Assembly: GCF_025024155.1 (NCBI RefSeq)
Contig: NW_026251716.1
Coordinates: 558,001 to 622,000, forward strand
Source of the DNA: Gamsiella multidivaricata
Lineage: Eukaryota; Mortierellomycota; Mortierellomycetes; Mortierellales; Mortierellaceae
Length of the DNA: 64,000 bases
Direction: 5' to 3'
The notes beneath the pieces were generated by a model. That model was not told the DNA's origin and made no database searches. It worked only from the letters and a program-made list of their open reading frames with translations. Below are positions 10,422 to 23,700 of this stretch, one piece after another. The position numbers and the translations under genes are program-made. Within the stretch, counting starts at the first letter, position 1, and each line of letters begins with the position of its first letter.

Positions 10422-12835
10422 TTACGCGCTTCGCTTTTTCTGCAAGTTCTCAGCAAGACGATCCAAGAACTCAAAAGTGTTGAGGTAGTGCTCACGCTTC
10501 ATGCCCTTGCCGTGGATAATCAAGGCCAAGTCCTTGGTCATGTCTCCAGCCTCAATGGTGTCAATGCAGACAGTCTCGAGCTGCTGGGCGAATTCCTTCA
10601 AGGCCTCGTTGTTGTCGATCTTGGCACGGAACTCGAGACCACGGGTCCAGGCAAAGATGGAGGCAATGGGGTTGGTTGAGGTCTCGCGACCCTTCTGGTG
10701 CTCGCGGTAGTGACGGGTGACTGTGCCGTGGGCGGCCTCAGCCTCGCAGCACTGGCCATCAGGAGTCAGAAGGACCGAGGTCATCAAGCCGAGAGATCCA
10801 TAACCCTGGGCAACAATATCTGACTGAACATCACCGTCATAGTTCTTGCAGGCCCAGACGAATCCTCCAGATGACTTGAGCATCTGCGCGACCATGTCGT
10901 CGATGAGGCGGTGCTCGTACCAGATCTTCTTGGCCTCGAACTGCTCCTTGTAGTCGCGCTCATAGATCTCCTCGAAGATATCCTTGAAGCGTCCATCGTA
11001 CTTCTTCAAAATGGTGTTCTTGGTTGACAAGTAGAGAGGATATGACTTTTCAAGAGCGACCTTGAAGCAGGAGTGAGCGAATCCAGTGATCGACTGGAGA
11101 CGACAAAAACAATGTAAAGAAAACAAGTATGATTACTAACTATTCATATCGTCTCTTGGGCATCTGGTGCTGGCAGGCGCGCAGAAGATCGCAGTCGCCC
11201 AGTGCATTGAGTTTTACTGTACCTCATCGTGGTTATACATGCCCATGGCAACGCCGGGTCCCTCAAAGTCGTAGACGACCATATTCTTCTTCTCCGATCC
11301 ATCAGCAGGGGTGAACACCAATTCCAAGCGGCCAGGGCCATCGACAACAAGATCGGTGGCCTTGTACTGGTCGCCAAAGGCGTGACGTCCTAGAATAATG
11401 GGCTGGGTCCAGCCAGGGACCAATCTGGGGATGTTCTTGCAGAGAATGGGCTCACGGAAAACAGTACCTCCCAAAATGTTGCGGATGGTTCCCTATCAGA
11501 TTGGAATTTTATGGAGACTGTCAAAGACAGCCAGCGAAGAATCTGATAACGATGCTATCGATTGATCTCATCATCAATAACGATTCCTGCAGGACAGATA
11601 GACTTACGTTGGGGGACTTCCACATCTTCTTCAACTTGAACTCCTCGACACGAGCCTCGTCGGGGGTGATGGTGGCACACTTGATGCCGACCTTGTACTT
11701 CTTGATAGCCTCAGCAGCATCGATCGTGACTGGTTGAGAGCAAAAAGATATGAAGAAAATCAGATCGAAGTTGATGTCGTGTTCCCCGTTGGGGGGAAAT
11801 CCCTGCAAACGTAATAAGTGATTTCTAAGCTCTCTATTCCAGCAGCCCGAATTGTAGTCGCGAAAAAAGACGCACTCCTGAGATCACCAGAATAAAATGA
11901 GGCAATGTCCAAAAAATAGAAATAGAGCTCTTTGCCGGATAACGGCAGATCACAACCCGCGCTGACATGTGGGACAAACGGCGTTGCGGTCGATCCACGA
12001 ATGCAGCATTATCCGCTCCCCCGCAATTGTACTCCATTTGTTGGGTAGATATATACGTATACATGAAGAAGCAATGCACGCTCTTTACCTTGGTCATCAG
12101 TCTGATCACGGTACTCCATGCCGAGGTCAAAGTACTTGATATCGAGATCGACATAGGGAAGAATCAACTATAGTGCAATACAAATGTAAAAATAATACCG
12201 GCGATGAGAATTCAGGCGCAGTCTTCGTGTCCATCGCCACCTCTCCCACGGTGCTGCTCACATCTCGTGCTTCAGCTGCAAATTTTTGGTGGCACCGCCA
12301 CGGGATATGCCGCAGTGCAATGCATGGTTCTCAAACTCCTTTATCGCCGTGCCGTTGTTGCCATAACATTCTTCATGGCAGAACACACTACCGCTACCAC
12401 CTTTTTTTTTTCTTATGCCCCAAAACTAATAACGTGTATTCCCCACTCCGAGTATGATGGCGCTGAACGTTAATAATCTGTTTTTTACCTTGTCGCGAAT
12501 GCCATCCCAGATGATGCGGGTCATCTCATCACCCTAAAAAACGATGACATGACAAAAAAACAGGAATCGACCTGTGTTAGCAAAGTTGCCTCCGTGCTTG
12601 GACGTTGTATTCGATGGTCCGGCAGAGAATGATTGCTGGCAATACCTGCATCTCGACGACGGTTCCTCCTAGAAGAATGAACATGGACGACAAGAATAGG
12701 ATATTAAGTATAGCAACGTAACAGGATAACAAGATAGCAAGTAGAGACGTCCATTGCTCATGAAAGCGACTTGGAAGCATGATGGGTGGACATTGGTGGC
12801 AAGCTTCACGTACCGTTGATTTTGTTGGCAGTCAT
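10422..12835 (-). CDS. Isocitrate dehydrogenase [NADP+], cytosolic type
   Basis: Seven exons (12814-12835, 12646-12668, 12489-12533, 12089-12167, 11608-11729, 11223-11492, 10422-11093) give 410 residues, the usual length. The enzyme oxidatively decarboxylates isocitrate to 2-oxoglutarate and makes NADPH. Visible signatures: the N-terminal [14 protein letters not shown], the substrate loop around [19 protein letters not shown], the metal-binding YDGDVQSD, and the NADP-discriminating [14 protein letters not shown]. The short first two exons place the ATG at 12835 with the peptide MTANKING. No mitochondrial presequence precedes the catalytic core and the C-terminus (KKRSA) is not a PTS1 signal, so a cytosolic enzyme is inferred. 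The first intron starts only 22 bases into the coding sequence. A TATA motif lies about 140 bases upstream. Confidence 0.96.
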
Positions 12836-12974
12836 GTTGAAGAAGTGTTGGTGTGTCGACAGATGAAAAGAAGGCGGAAGCGCTGGATAGAAGAAGAGGA
12901 GCGGAGAAGGGAAAGAGAGAAAGGGAAAGAGGAAGCAAGGAGGAAGAGGCGGGTTGGGGTAGCGAGCGATGGTA

Positions 12975-12983
12975 CCTTATATA
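12975..12983 (-). promoter_or_regulatory. TATA box of the isocitrate dehydrogenase gene
   Basis: On the minus strand the sequence reads TATATAAGG, about 140 bases upstream of the ATG at 12835. Position and consensus fit a core promoter element; function is inferred. Confidence 0.5.
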
Positions 12984-13079
12984 TGCGACACTTTGGCCCT
13001 TTTTCCCACTTTTGTGTACTCAACGTTCATCCTTTCCCTTCCTCGATCCCTTCAATTGCTCCCGAAGCGGCCTCCTGAT

Positions 13080-14705
13080 CTGGCCAACTGATTGGCAGCT
13101 CTCTTTTCCGCTGGCTGGATACAAACGCATCCACGCTGCATAATCTGTAGTAAAACGTACACTTTGGAATAAAACGCAATCGTAGTGAGCTCTGGAAGTG
13201 AATTGGATACGATGATGTGATGTTCTCTCCGTACTCTACTTCCCAAGGCTATAAAAGTAACCATATCCGAATATCCGGAGATTGGAGATTGTCATGCCAG
13301 ATTATTCTTTTTATCATCCTTTGCTCTCCTTACAGGGCTTACCCTGCGGTACGCCCATCAAACAAACGCAGCCAGCCCACCCCAACGGCTGGATCCATTC
13401 CACCGCACACACGCACACACACCCCTTGCCCTCTCTCAATCCCCCTCCACAATGCCCACCCCCACACTTTCCCCTGCAATTGGGCTAGCAATTCGCGACA
13501 GAAAAAGAGGAAAAGAAACTGCGTCAGTGAAGCATCTGCTGCTTGTCTTGTTCTCCCCAGAAACACGTTATTGCTCGTCTTCTTGCTCGTTTTCTTCTAA
13601 CCATCTCCGCACCATCCACACACACGAAAGATCTAAACACACGACTAGACACATTTATCCAAACAAAACAGGTCTTGATCGAAGGCATGCACACACAGGT
13701 GGAGAGTGTGGGAAAATAAATGCGGCGATCTGCTTCACATATTAATCTGCCCAATTCAGGAACGAGTTGTGCTGTGTTGCTTATCCCTTGACTCAGCTAA
13801 CGCTGGTCTCATCCTGAACAATGCCGCTACTATCTTCAAACGCAACTCATTGGATGATGCCGCAAACTATACACGTCTTTGATGCTGCATCATTCTCTGT
13901 TGAGGACGTATTGTTAACGGTCAATAACGCGGAATATCTAGTACGGGATGTCCTGAAGCACTATCAGTGCCATTCTCGAGATCAAAGCCGCGCGCCGGCG
14001 GTTATCAGCCATCGAATGAATGTAAAAAAAAAAAAAAAAAAAGCTGGGGAAACAGATTCGGCTTTTAGGTTCCCATTTGGTCCGGGGAAGAAAATGTTAG
14101 AGCCAGCCAATAAGAGTTGATATCCGTGGCAAAGAGATCTCCCTTGGTGGCACGATGCGCTAAAAGCATCCAAGTGCTGCTCAAATAGTAGGGATGAGCA
14201 TCGTGGGAGACTCGGTCTGCAAGCGCAGAAAAATGACATGTCAAGAGGAAAAGCGAGCAATAAAAAAAAAAAGAGGCTCAAAGGACGTTCAAAGATGGTG
14301 CTAGCATACAGAAAAAAAAAATGTGCTGCGTGGAAAATATCCGTGTGTAGTCGCACAGGGCTTCTTCAGCTGCTCCTTGACCAGTGAACCAGTGATTGTT
14401 CAACGGCTTTCATCATTTGACCATGGCATTCCACGATTATTGCCTATACCCAACATCTTCGTAGTCGGGCAGTCGAGGTGCCTTAGCCAGCTGCGCTTCG
14501 ATCGGCGTTTAAACCTTTGATGGTTCCTACTGAGAAATGCTCGATCAGATAGTTTACCCCACAATTTTTTCATCTACATCATGACCAGTGCACCAGGAAC
14601 GAGCCATTTGTATAAAATCCCCGACCGCTTCGACCTTCCTCCTTCGCAGCATTGACTCTAAACGCGTTGAGGTTACACGTTAAAAACGCATTTATTTTCT
14701 GCACA
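13080..14705. other. Intergenic region with one coding-like fragment
   Basis: It holds a C/T-rich stretch (13380-13700), an A18 tract near 14023 and no complete gene. At 13757-13882 (+) a stop-free stretch reads through SLDSANAGLILNNAATIFKR and SLDDAANYTRL before TGA; it looks like a fragment of a once-coding exon, family unknown. An overlapping 99-codon frame from 13821 in another phase is less protein-like downstream, where it runs into poly-lysine from the A tract. Confidence 0.3.
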
Positions 14706-15789
14706 CTATAACGTTTCTTCAGGCACACTCATTAGCTTGACTTGCTTCTTGATCTCATTCACGATAGTCCGGTAATCAGCCATAGCACCAATACCTACAT
14801 GTGATGATATCCAGACAAACTAAATTGTTAAAACAGAACATCTTGAGCTGTACTTTGCCCATGAATATACACATGCTTCAAAGAAGGATCGCTTACCTAG
14901 GTCACCACAGGCAAGCAGTTTGCTGATGGGAGGGATGACTTGGTAGCCAAGGATATCGGTCAGAGTAGAAAGGTGCATTGCCGTGAACTTGTGGTTCCAC
15001 ATGTTGGTATTCATCGCCGGGCATACAATCACCGGTTTGCGTTCATCCCATGCGCGCAAAATGCACGTCTAAAAGAGTGTATTATTAGCTAAAACATGGT
15101 ATTTAGTGGTGTAAAATTCATCTGCTTGAAGAAGATCACTTACTAATAGGTTGTCGCAAAGACCTTGGGCAAGCTTGGCCAATGTATTGGCATCCAACGG
15201 GCAAATAATGATCATATCTGCCCAATTTCGAAGCTGATACAATAAAAACGCAAGACTAGTTAGAGGTGGTCTCCATCGTATTTTCAATACACGATTCATA
15301 AAACGAGAGGTAGAAGTGTGCCTACATCGATATGCATTACGGGATCAGGTATCTTGCTCCAAGCCTACAAGACGTACATGTCGTCGTTAAAAGGACATTG
15401 AGCAAAGGTACATATGAACGATGGTACCAATTACTTCAATAAAAAACGCATATACAGTCAAGTACCTACACTCCATTCGTCCCGATCCGCTAGCACTTCT
15501 ACAGGGATGGTTTTACGGTCGAAAAAATGGAGCGCAGCATCCGTAGTCACCACCTTGACCTCCACTTGCTCCGACATTTCCTGTAAATGATGAGTCGATA
15601 CAAATGAGTGGTCAAGCCCTGCCAGGAAGATAGCGTTTGTTGCAATGCTTATCTTGCCTGCGGAAAATCCCTTACCTCCAAGAGAGTTTTAACAATGATG
15701 GGTATTTTCACGCTCGCAACGCTTCCAGTGGCCCCAATAAGGACCCGTTTTCTTGGCTGCGAAACTTTGGCGCCGTTAACAAAATTCAT
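14706..15789 (-). CDS. Phosphopantothenoylcysteine decarboxylase (HAL3/PPCDC family)
   Basis: Six exons (15676-15789, 15470-15580, 15326-15364, 15144-15233, 14897-15068, 14706-14794) give 204 residues. The family is an FMN-dependent homotrimer that decarboxylates 4'-phosphopantothenoylcysteine to 4'-phosphopantetheine in CoA synthesis. Visible hallmarks: the FMN-binding start RVLIGATGSVASVK, the catalytic His in VMHIDLRNWAD, the ICPLDANTLAK segment, the substrate-binding PAMNTNMW, and the flexible-flap Cys in ACGDLG. The catalytic His sits in a 13-codon exon and the flap is split by the last intron. It is compact and lacks the long acidic tail of yeast Hal3/Vhs3, so a PPZ-phosphatase-inhibitor role is not suggested. 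It is divergent from RFC1 with about 410 bases between start codons. Confidence 0.94.
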
Positions 15790-16199
15790 GTTTTTGCTTC
15801 AGAGTTCAATACAGGCTCTGTGAGAAAGTGTTATGGTAAATGTGAATGTATGAATTCGACGATGAGAAGTCGCTGAACGATCGTTCTCTTCTTGTTCGGT
15901 AGACAGTCGCAACGGTCGGAAGGTCGCATGCTCGGTCTTCATGGGTGACTGCTACCTGAAACGCGCTCATATTTTTGGTTGTGTTTGTGTGCGTTCCTCT
16001 CCTTCGTGTTGACAGTGTGCTCTCACCACTCCTCCGCTCTCTTACTGTGCATTACAACCTCTTAATTATTCTTTTCCTCGATCCTTCAGTTTAATCCAAA
16101 GAACTTGGACGCGCCTCCTTCGCTCGACAAGCACTTTATTTTCTTGAACAGCGACTGCAGGACTTTTTTAGTACGTCCTTTGAAATTCAGAGATTCGAC
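15790..16199. promoter_or_regulatory. Shared divergent promoter region, PPCDC and RFC1
   Basis: The 410 bases between the two divergent start codons contain no coding frame of note and no clear TATA box. The half near RFC1 is C/T-rich (about 16000-16100), typical of fungal housekeeping leaders. Bidirectional use is inferred from the spacing only. Confidence 0.4.
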
Positions 16200-17327
16200 A
16201 TGGATTTGAGAAACTACTTTACGGTGAAGCCAAAGACGAAACCCGGCGCTGCTTCTGCGGAAGAGGTGTGTATTATGGCCTTTGCGCTTCTCGGCTACAA
16301 CTGTAGTATTAAAGAGGGAGCGTTTACTGTCGCGTTCACGCAGTGTTGTTGTGGATCAAAGTGCCATGACTGATTGTATTGCATACATTTGCCACCAAAT
16401 TTTTACAGAGCTCCAAAGCGGCGCCTGAAAAGAAAAAAACACCCGCGCGAAGGAAGACCGTGATTGCAGGTATGATTATACACACCATCAATGTTCTTGT
16501 TTTGTCACTTGACATATCCATAACGATTGTTTCGATCACCTCTATACTGACGATTAGAGTCGGACGACGACGATGAGGATGTTGAAGTGTGAGTACCAAC
16601 GTTCCATGTCGCCGGCGATATGTGACGGGTGCAGTGCGTGAATGCCTAAGGTCATTTCATATCCTTACTAGACCAGTTCACTGTCTCACTTTCCAATTGA
16701 CTCTAGGAAATCGAAGCATTTTGCAAAATCCACGTCTGCAGTACCAGCAAAGTATGGCAACGATTGCGTCACAGAGGCGTTCGTCAGCGATTATTCACAG
16801 ATCTCTCACCAACCGCCATGATTCAAACCTGCTAGGAAGCAAGCTGTCGAGGAACTTGTGGACCCGAAGACCTTTTTCGCCTCTGCAAAGGCGAAAAAGA
16901 ATCAGACAGCAGCGCCTGGCGAGCTCACTCAAACCTCAACTACTGCGCAATCAAAGTCGGCCAAGGGGATAAAAGAGGAGAGCGAGAAGAATGCGAAGAT
17001 AACAAAGGACGTAGCAAAGGACACAGCAAAGGAAACAGCAAAGGAAACAGCAAAGGAAACAGCAAAGGAAACAGCAAAGGAAACAGCAAAGGAAACAGTA
17101 AAGGATACAGTAAAGGACACAGTAAAGGCGTCAACTTCAACCAAACGCACGAAAAAGGCGAATGCGGACGACTTCTTCGAGAATAACAGCGATGCAGAGA
17201 CCATTCCTCTGCCACAGACAAGGTCAGCCCCAGCCAGAGCAAAGACGCCCGAAACCAAACTGACTTCTTTACCAAAGAAGACTGCTGCTTCCTCGAAATC
17301 ATCGAATGGAAGGAAGCGAAAGGGTGC

Positions 17328-17359
<32 letters not shown>

Positions 17360-20300
17360 GTGGCGCCTACAAGGAAGCAGAACAGGAAGTAAAGCCGATC
17401 AAGAGGCACAAGGCTACAGCAAAGAAGGTTGAGGATGATGATGCCATGGATGTTGATGAAGTCAAGGAAGAGAAACCAAAGCCAAAGTTTAAGTATGGTT
17501 GGGAGTGGCCAATACCTCATGCGCACATACTTTTGCATTCGCCCATAAATTAATACATCGATATTTTTTCCTAGTTATTGGGCGCATAAGAATAAGGCCG
17601 GCCCCTCTGCTCTCGGTACTAAGGAGATTCCAAAGGGCCAAGACAACTGTTTGGCAGTACGTGATCTTCTTTGATCTTTTTTGATCTTCTTTCGCCGCAT
17701 TCGCGTCGCTAGCTTCAATGAAGAGGGGTTTTTTCCGCTGATATACTGATTGGCATTGTATTATAGGGCTGGACGTTTGTTTTCACAGGAGAATTGAGCT
17801 CGATCACCCGAGAAGATGCAATGGATCTAGTGAAGCGTTATTCAGGAAGGGTCACCGGATCTCCGAGTGGAAAGACATCATTTGTAATCGTGGGTGGTGA
17901 TGCCGGACAATCGAAGCTGGACAAGGTCAAGAAGTTGAAGATTAAGACACTGGATGAGGACGAGTTCTTTGATTTGATCCGCACTTCTCCTGCGAAGACC
18001 GAGGACGGCGAAGTTGTAAAGGCTAGCTCCAAGAGCACCAAGGCTCCTAAAACGAAATCAGAGTCGACCGAGTCATCAAAGGCGTCATCTAAACCGTCGT
18101 CTGTGTCTTCCGTCACTGTCGCGTCAAAGGCCGAGTCGTCGGATGAACTCAGGTAAGTGCTTCGTCCGTTCCACCTTTTTTTTTTTTTTTTTTTCGACAA
18201 TGCTGAATGAAATTTTGTTTCTATGTAATATCTCTAGACCTACTCAGTCAGAATTGTGGACCACCAAGTACCGTCCGATGCAGGTCAAAGACCTATGCGG
18301 CAATAATGCTGCAATTCAAAAGTTGCAGAGATGGCTTGAAGGATGGTACGTCCCCGTGGTCATTTTGTTGAGTTACTATGCCTTTTTGGATATGCAGACT
18401 CCTAACGTGTAATATCTGAAATAATAGGGACGCCAATTACAAGCTCAACTTCAAGAAGGACAACGCTGACAAATCTGGACTCTTCCGTGCTGTTCTCATC
18501 TCTGGTCCGCCTGGAATAGGAAAGACATCCGCAGCTCACCTGGTGGGCAACAGTCTTGGATACAACATCGTGGAATTCAATGCTAGTGATACCCGTAGCA
18601 AAAAATCCCTCGATGTAAGTCTTTTATATTACATCGTTTGGTCTCCAACTTTTCCATTGATTTCTAAGTGTCAAAACTTACCAATGTACGTTTCGGCTTA
18701 TAGGAGGACGTGCGCGATTTATTGGACAATCAATCGCTTGCTGGATACTTTCACGGAGAGACCAAGGCGGAAGGCAAAGGAGTAAGTGGTGTTGTATATC
18801 TCCCAAGGTGCTGAGTCACTTTACAAGAGACATGTAGCAGCAGATCACTAATGGATCAAGCTCATTGATATGTATAGAAAGTATCTGCTCTGGATATTGA
18901 GCCATCTATGGCGAAGAAGCAGCTGATTGTCATGGACGAGGTCGATGGAATGGCCGGAGGCGACCGTGGAGGTGTTGCACAGCTGATTTCTTTTATCAAA
19001 AGGACGCATGTAAGTAAACGATGGATGCTGGTATCACCTCTGTCCGCTCTATTATGGCGCCTAACCCTTATGTTGTGGTATTGCATAGGTTCCAATCATC
19101 TGCATCTGCAATGATCGCCAATCTCCGAAAGTACGGTCCCTAGTGAACTCATGCTTTGATCTACGGTTCCAGCGGCCGCAGGTGAACCAGGTTAGAGCTC
19201 GTTTGATGTCCATTCTTCACAGAGAAGGCCGAACCATCCCCGGAAATGTGTTGGACAAACTGGTCTCTGGATCACAATCGGATATTCGACAAGTTCTCAA
19301 TATGCTTTCAACATGGAGCCTGACGAAGCAAACTATGGACTATGATGAGGGTACTGCGCTTTCAAAGGCATCTGAGAAATATGTCGCCCTCAACCCCTTC
19401 CAGATTGCAGAGCAATTGTTGGTGGAGACCAACTATCGCGCGTTAAGCTTTGCGGACAAGTTTGATACCTACTTCAACGATTACCAGTTGGCGCCGTTGA
19501 TGATTCAGGAGAATTATATCCGCATGGAACCAGCGGAGGCTAAGGGTGATCGATCTGGCCTGGAAGCGATTGAGCTGATCAGCAAAGCTGCGGATTCCTT
19601 ATCTGATGCTGATTTGGTGGATACCATGATTCACGGGTATGTCAGCACTCGCATACCATTACTGCTGTTGCATCGTTTGGGTCTCATTATGTCAGATTCG
19701 CTAATCATATTTGTGCTTTTGTTAACAGGAGTGCCCAGCATTGGTCCCTTATGCCTGTCCACGCCGCCTTTTCATGCGTGCGTCCGTCGTTTTATGTTCA
19801 TGGAAGCATGAGGCCTGGCTCTGGAGGTGCCTTTGGACCCATGATGCAGTTCCCAAGGTACGTGGGAGATCCAGTACTTGCGGGCTGCGAATGAATTCGG
19901 TTGAGGTTACTGAATGCTGGTCTTCTTTACTCTTTCTCTCTCGCAATATTAGCTACCTGGGACAGTACTCAAAATCGTCAAAGTACAGCCGCTTGGTGAA
20001 GGATATTCAGATCAGGATGCGTCTCAAGATTTCGGGCGATAAGAACGAAGTCCGTCAGAGCTATCTGCCGGCATTGTTTCCTGCTCTCACCAAGCCTTTG
20101 GTTAAGGATGGAGTCGATGCAATCCCAGATTTGATCAGCTTTATGGACAGCTACTATCTTAGCAAGGAGGATTGGGATACTGTGCTGGAGCTCGGCATTG
20201 GACGCAACGACGGCAAGAAAGTAATGGACAGCATTCCTTCCGCAACTAAATCTGCCTTCACGCGCAAGTACAACTCCGAGACTCACCCACAGCCGTTCCT

Positions 20301-20544
20301 TAAGGCTACAGTTGCAACCAAGGGACGTGGATCATCCAGTGCAGGCATGAATGAAGAGGTTCCGGATAACCTCGACGTGGTTGAGGCTGACACACCTGCA
20401 CCAGAGGAAGTTGATGAAGCGGCGGAGGTAGCTGAGGAGGAGAGTATCGAGAAAGACTCGAACATTAAACAGAAGAAAATGAAGGCTAAGGCTAGTTCCG
20501 CAAAGGCCAAGGCCAAGGGTAAAGCTCCTACTCGTTCAAAGTAA
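16200..20544 (+). CDS. RFC1: Replication factor C large subunit (RFC1)
   Basis: About 14 exons encode roughly 1,000 residues. This is the large subunit of the clamp loader that opens PCNA and loads it at primer-template junctions in the nucleus. Seen in order: an N-terminal [11 protein letters not shown], matching the PCNA-interacting start of the family; a low-complexity Lys/Glu linker with a 12-base tandem repeat (17020-17130) and an Asp run from GAT triplets (17330-17358); a BRCT domain (17767-18000, [17 protein letters not shown]); the AAA+ core with Walker [18 protein letters not shown], and Walker B VMDEVDGM; sensor-1 ICICNDR; and a helical C-terminal domain ending in a Lys/Ala-rich basic tail. 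The first four exons are very short (12-22 codons). ATG choice at 16200 is supported by the conserved start. Confidence 0.95.
17017..17130 (+). repeat. 12-bp tandem repeat inside RFC1
   Basis: Units of GCAAAGGAAACA and variants (GTAAAGGATACA) are repeated about nine times in frame, giving a KETA/KDTV peptide array in the linker between the N-terminus and the BRCT domain. Length polymorphism would be expected; no function is assigned. Confidence 0.9.
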
Positions 20545-20796
20545 TACGCAATAAAGCCTGGTTGCTCGAATACCCTTAACCGCATTTCAAATGGCAGTAC
20601 TACCTGGTCTTGTCATTTTTTGGTCCTTTCAGTCCTTTATTATTTGTTCATTCCAACCTCCCACACGTCGCGACAGCCTTGAGGCCAGTGGAGCATCAGT
20701 CACCACAGCAGCATTTCATCAGCACATCGCTCTTCTGCTGGACACAGGACAACCCAGATATCGACTAGATTCATCAACTGGAGGCGCACGGTCAAT

Positions 20797-23700
20797 ATGA
20801 ACATGAACATGAACGGGTTGTTCGCCCACACCCTCACAGACCTAATTCGCGGCATCCGTCAGAACAAGAAGAATGAGCAGAGCTACATCGCCAAGGAGAT
20901 TGCAGACATTCGATTGGAGCTGCGTCGCAACGACGCTGATTTGAAGGCACAGGCTATTGCCAAGCTGACCTATGTAAGTCGTCAGCTCTCCGCGGCATCT
21001 CAGAACTCAGCTATCGGCGCCATAGTGAATAATGTTGCAGCGGTCAGCCATTTCGATAGCAGTCCAAGTCATTATGCGCTACTAATGGGTCTTTTTACTG
21101 CACTACTCTTCGCTTTCTAGCTTCAAATGATGGGATACGACATGTCATGGGCATCGTTCCATGTTGTCGAGGTCATGTCGTCACCAAAGTTCCTGTATAA
21201 AGGCATTGGATATCTCGGGGCGATTCAGTCATTCAATCAAGAAACGGACGTGCTTATGCTCACTACAAACCTCATCAAAAAGGTATGTGCCACGTTGCCA
21301 CGTTGCCGCTTCATAAACTCGCCCCAGGCTCAGGCCATTAACTTTGTGTTGCTATATTTCTCTATCACTCTGCGGCTGAAACCGTTGCGTATAGGACCTG
21401 GCATCTTCAAATGCAAGTGAGATCGGTGTCGCTATCAATGGACTCTCGCATATCCTCACGCCAGATCTTGCGCGTGATCTCTGTGCGGACCTTGTCGCCA
21501 TGTTGAATCATTCTCGACCCATTGTCCGCAAAAAGGTCCTCCTCGTTCTATACAAGGTGTTCCTGAAATACCCTGAGGGCTTGCGACTCAGTTTCTCCCG
21601 CATGAAAGATAGGTTGGAGGATCCTGATCCTTGTAAGTTACCGAACGAGCGGCTGTCATGTTCATATGACAGGAAAATTGCGGAGGCGAGCCCTTGCTGA
21701 TAGCTCTCGTTTTCTGCTATTATAGCTGTTGTATCCGCCGCCGTCAATGTGATTTGTGAGTTGGCACGCAGGAACCCAAAGAACTATCTCTCCCTTGCAC
21801 CACAACTTTTCAAGCTCTTGACCACCTCTTCCAACAACTGGATGCTTATCAAGATTATCAAGCTGGTACGTGAAGATGATTAAACAGCAACTCCAACCCA
21901 TCTATTATGGGATTATGGGACTATGGAATGCGTGAATGGAAGCTAACTGGCGAAATTGTCCGTGAAATTAGTTTGCTGCTTTGACGCCATATGAGCCCCG
22001 CCTGACCAAGAAGCTATTGCCACCAATTACGACTCTGATTCAGACGACACCCGCCATGTCATTGCTTTACGAGTGTATTCATACGGTTATTGCTGGAGGC
22101 ATGTTGGCCACGACTGGTTCCGGAAGCAATGCCGAGAGTGCAAACACACTGGCAGCCACGTGCGTCACCAAACTTCGCACATTCTTGGAGGATCCAGACC
22201 AGAACTGTAAGTGGGCTTTTAGAGGACTTCACGGATGAGTTTGTTGTGTATTTGAGGAGATTTTGTATTAACACGCCCTTATCTCAAACCTGTAGTGAAA
22301 TACATTGGTCTACTTGCACTGACTAAGATCCTTCCAACACACCCTCATCTTGTGGGAGAGCACAAGGATATTATCTTGAAATGCATTGACGATCCCGACA
22401 TTTCTATTCGCATGCGAGCATTGGATCTGATTGTTGGTATGGCTAGTAAGAAGAACTTGACAGAGATTGTGAAGCGCCTGATCTCACATCTCCTGCCTGC
22501 AAACGAAACCGAGCACTCCTCTATGAACAACGGCTCTGCAACAGCGGCGTTGATGGACCCCGTGTACCGCGCCGATATCATTCGCAGGATCGTGTTCATC
22601 TGCTCTCAGAACTCGTATGCCAATGTCACGAACTTCGAGTGGTATCTGGCCGTTCTATCGGATCTCACAAACGTCGCTGGCGTCAATGTTGGTACCCTGC
22701 TGATGCAGCAGTTCATGGATGTCGGAGTCCGTGTCAAGAGCGTTAGAACGTACACTATACAGTTGATGGTGAGTGCAATTAGGCAATACGCCTCATTTAT
22801 CTTGTGTGGAGTATTTGAAGAGTTATTCCTAATGCACACATTTATGTTGCACTAGATGCGCTTACTCGCTGACACCCGACTAACAGAACCTGACAACCCT
22901 GAAAGTGCAAACTCGATGGTGCTTTTGGCTGCAGCATGGTTGACGGGCGAATACTGCGCATTGCTGGAGTCTCCTGAGAGTGCTCTTGAGCTGCTTTCTC
23001 AAAAGTCTACAGCTAAACTGGATCCTGCGATCCAGGCGACGTACTTGCAAAGTCTTCTCAAGATCTTTGCTCACTGGATGAACAACCTTCAATATTCGTG
23101 GAATGAGGAGGCTAGACAGTCCCTTGTGGAGATGGTCGATCTCTTGCGCGAGGGCGTTAAGGAATTGTTTAGTCGTAGCCCAGATCTTGAGGTTCAGGAG
23201 AGAGTAAGCACTCACTTCCGGCTCTTTGATTTGCTATGTACCTATGGATGTATTGGCAACTTTTCCTAATCATCAATCATCAATATGTCCTATCTAGGCA
23301 TCTAACGTCGCGGTCATTCTTGACATTATCGCCGAGCATGCTCCAAAGGCGCCATTGAAGATTGAGAACTCGATTTCGTTTGCACCGACAATGCCAAAGC
23401 CCCCAGCCATCCTCAGCTCACTTTATCCCCTCTTCTTCAACCAGGAGCTCAACCCTGTGGCACCCAAAGCTCAGAAGAAAGTGCCCGTTCCTGAAGGACT
23501 GGATCTGGAGTCGTGGATCCATGAACCCATCCCAGAACCTGAGCCATTATCATCTGGCGACGACGACTTCCTAAATGAGGACTCTTCATATGGATATGGC
23601 TGGAGCGGCGAGGGAGCTGCAGCTGAAAAGTCTAAGAAGAAGGGCAAGGGTCGCCATCAGGAGGATTCAAAGGAGAGCGCTGAAGCCAAGGCCAAGGTAA

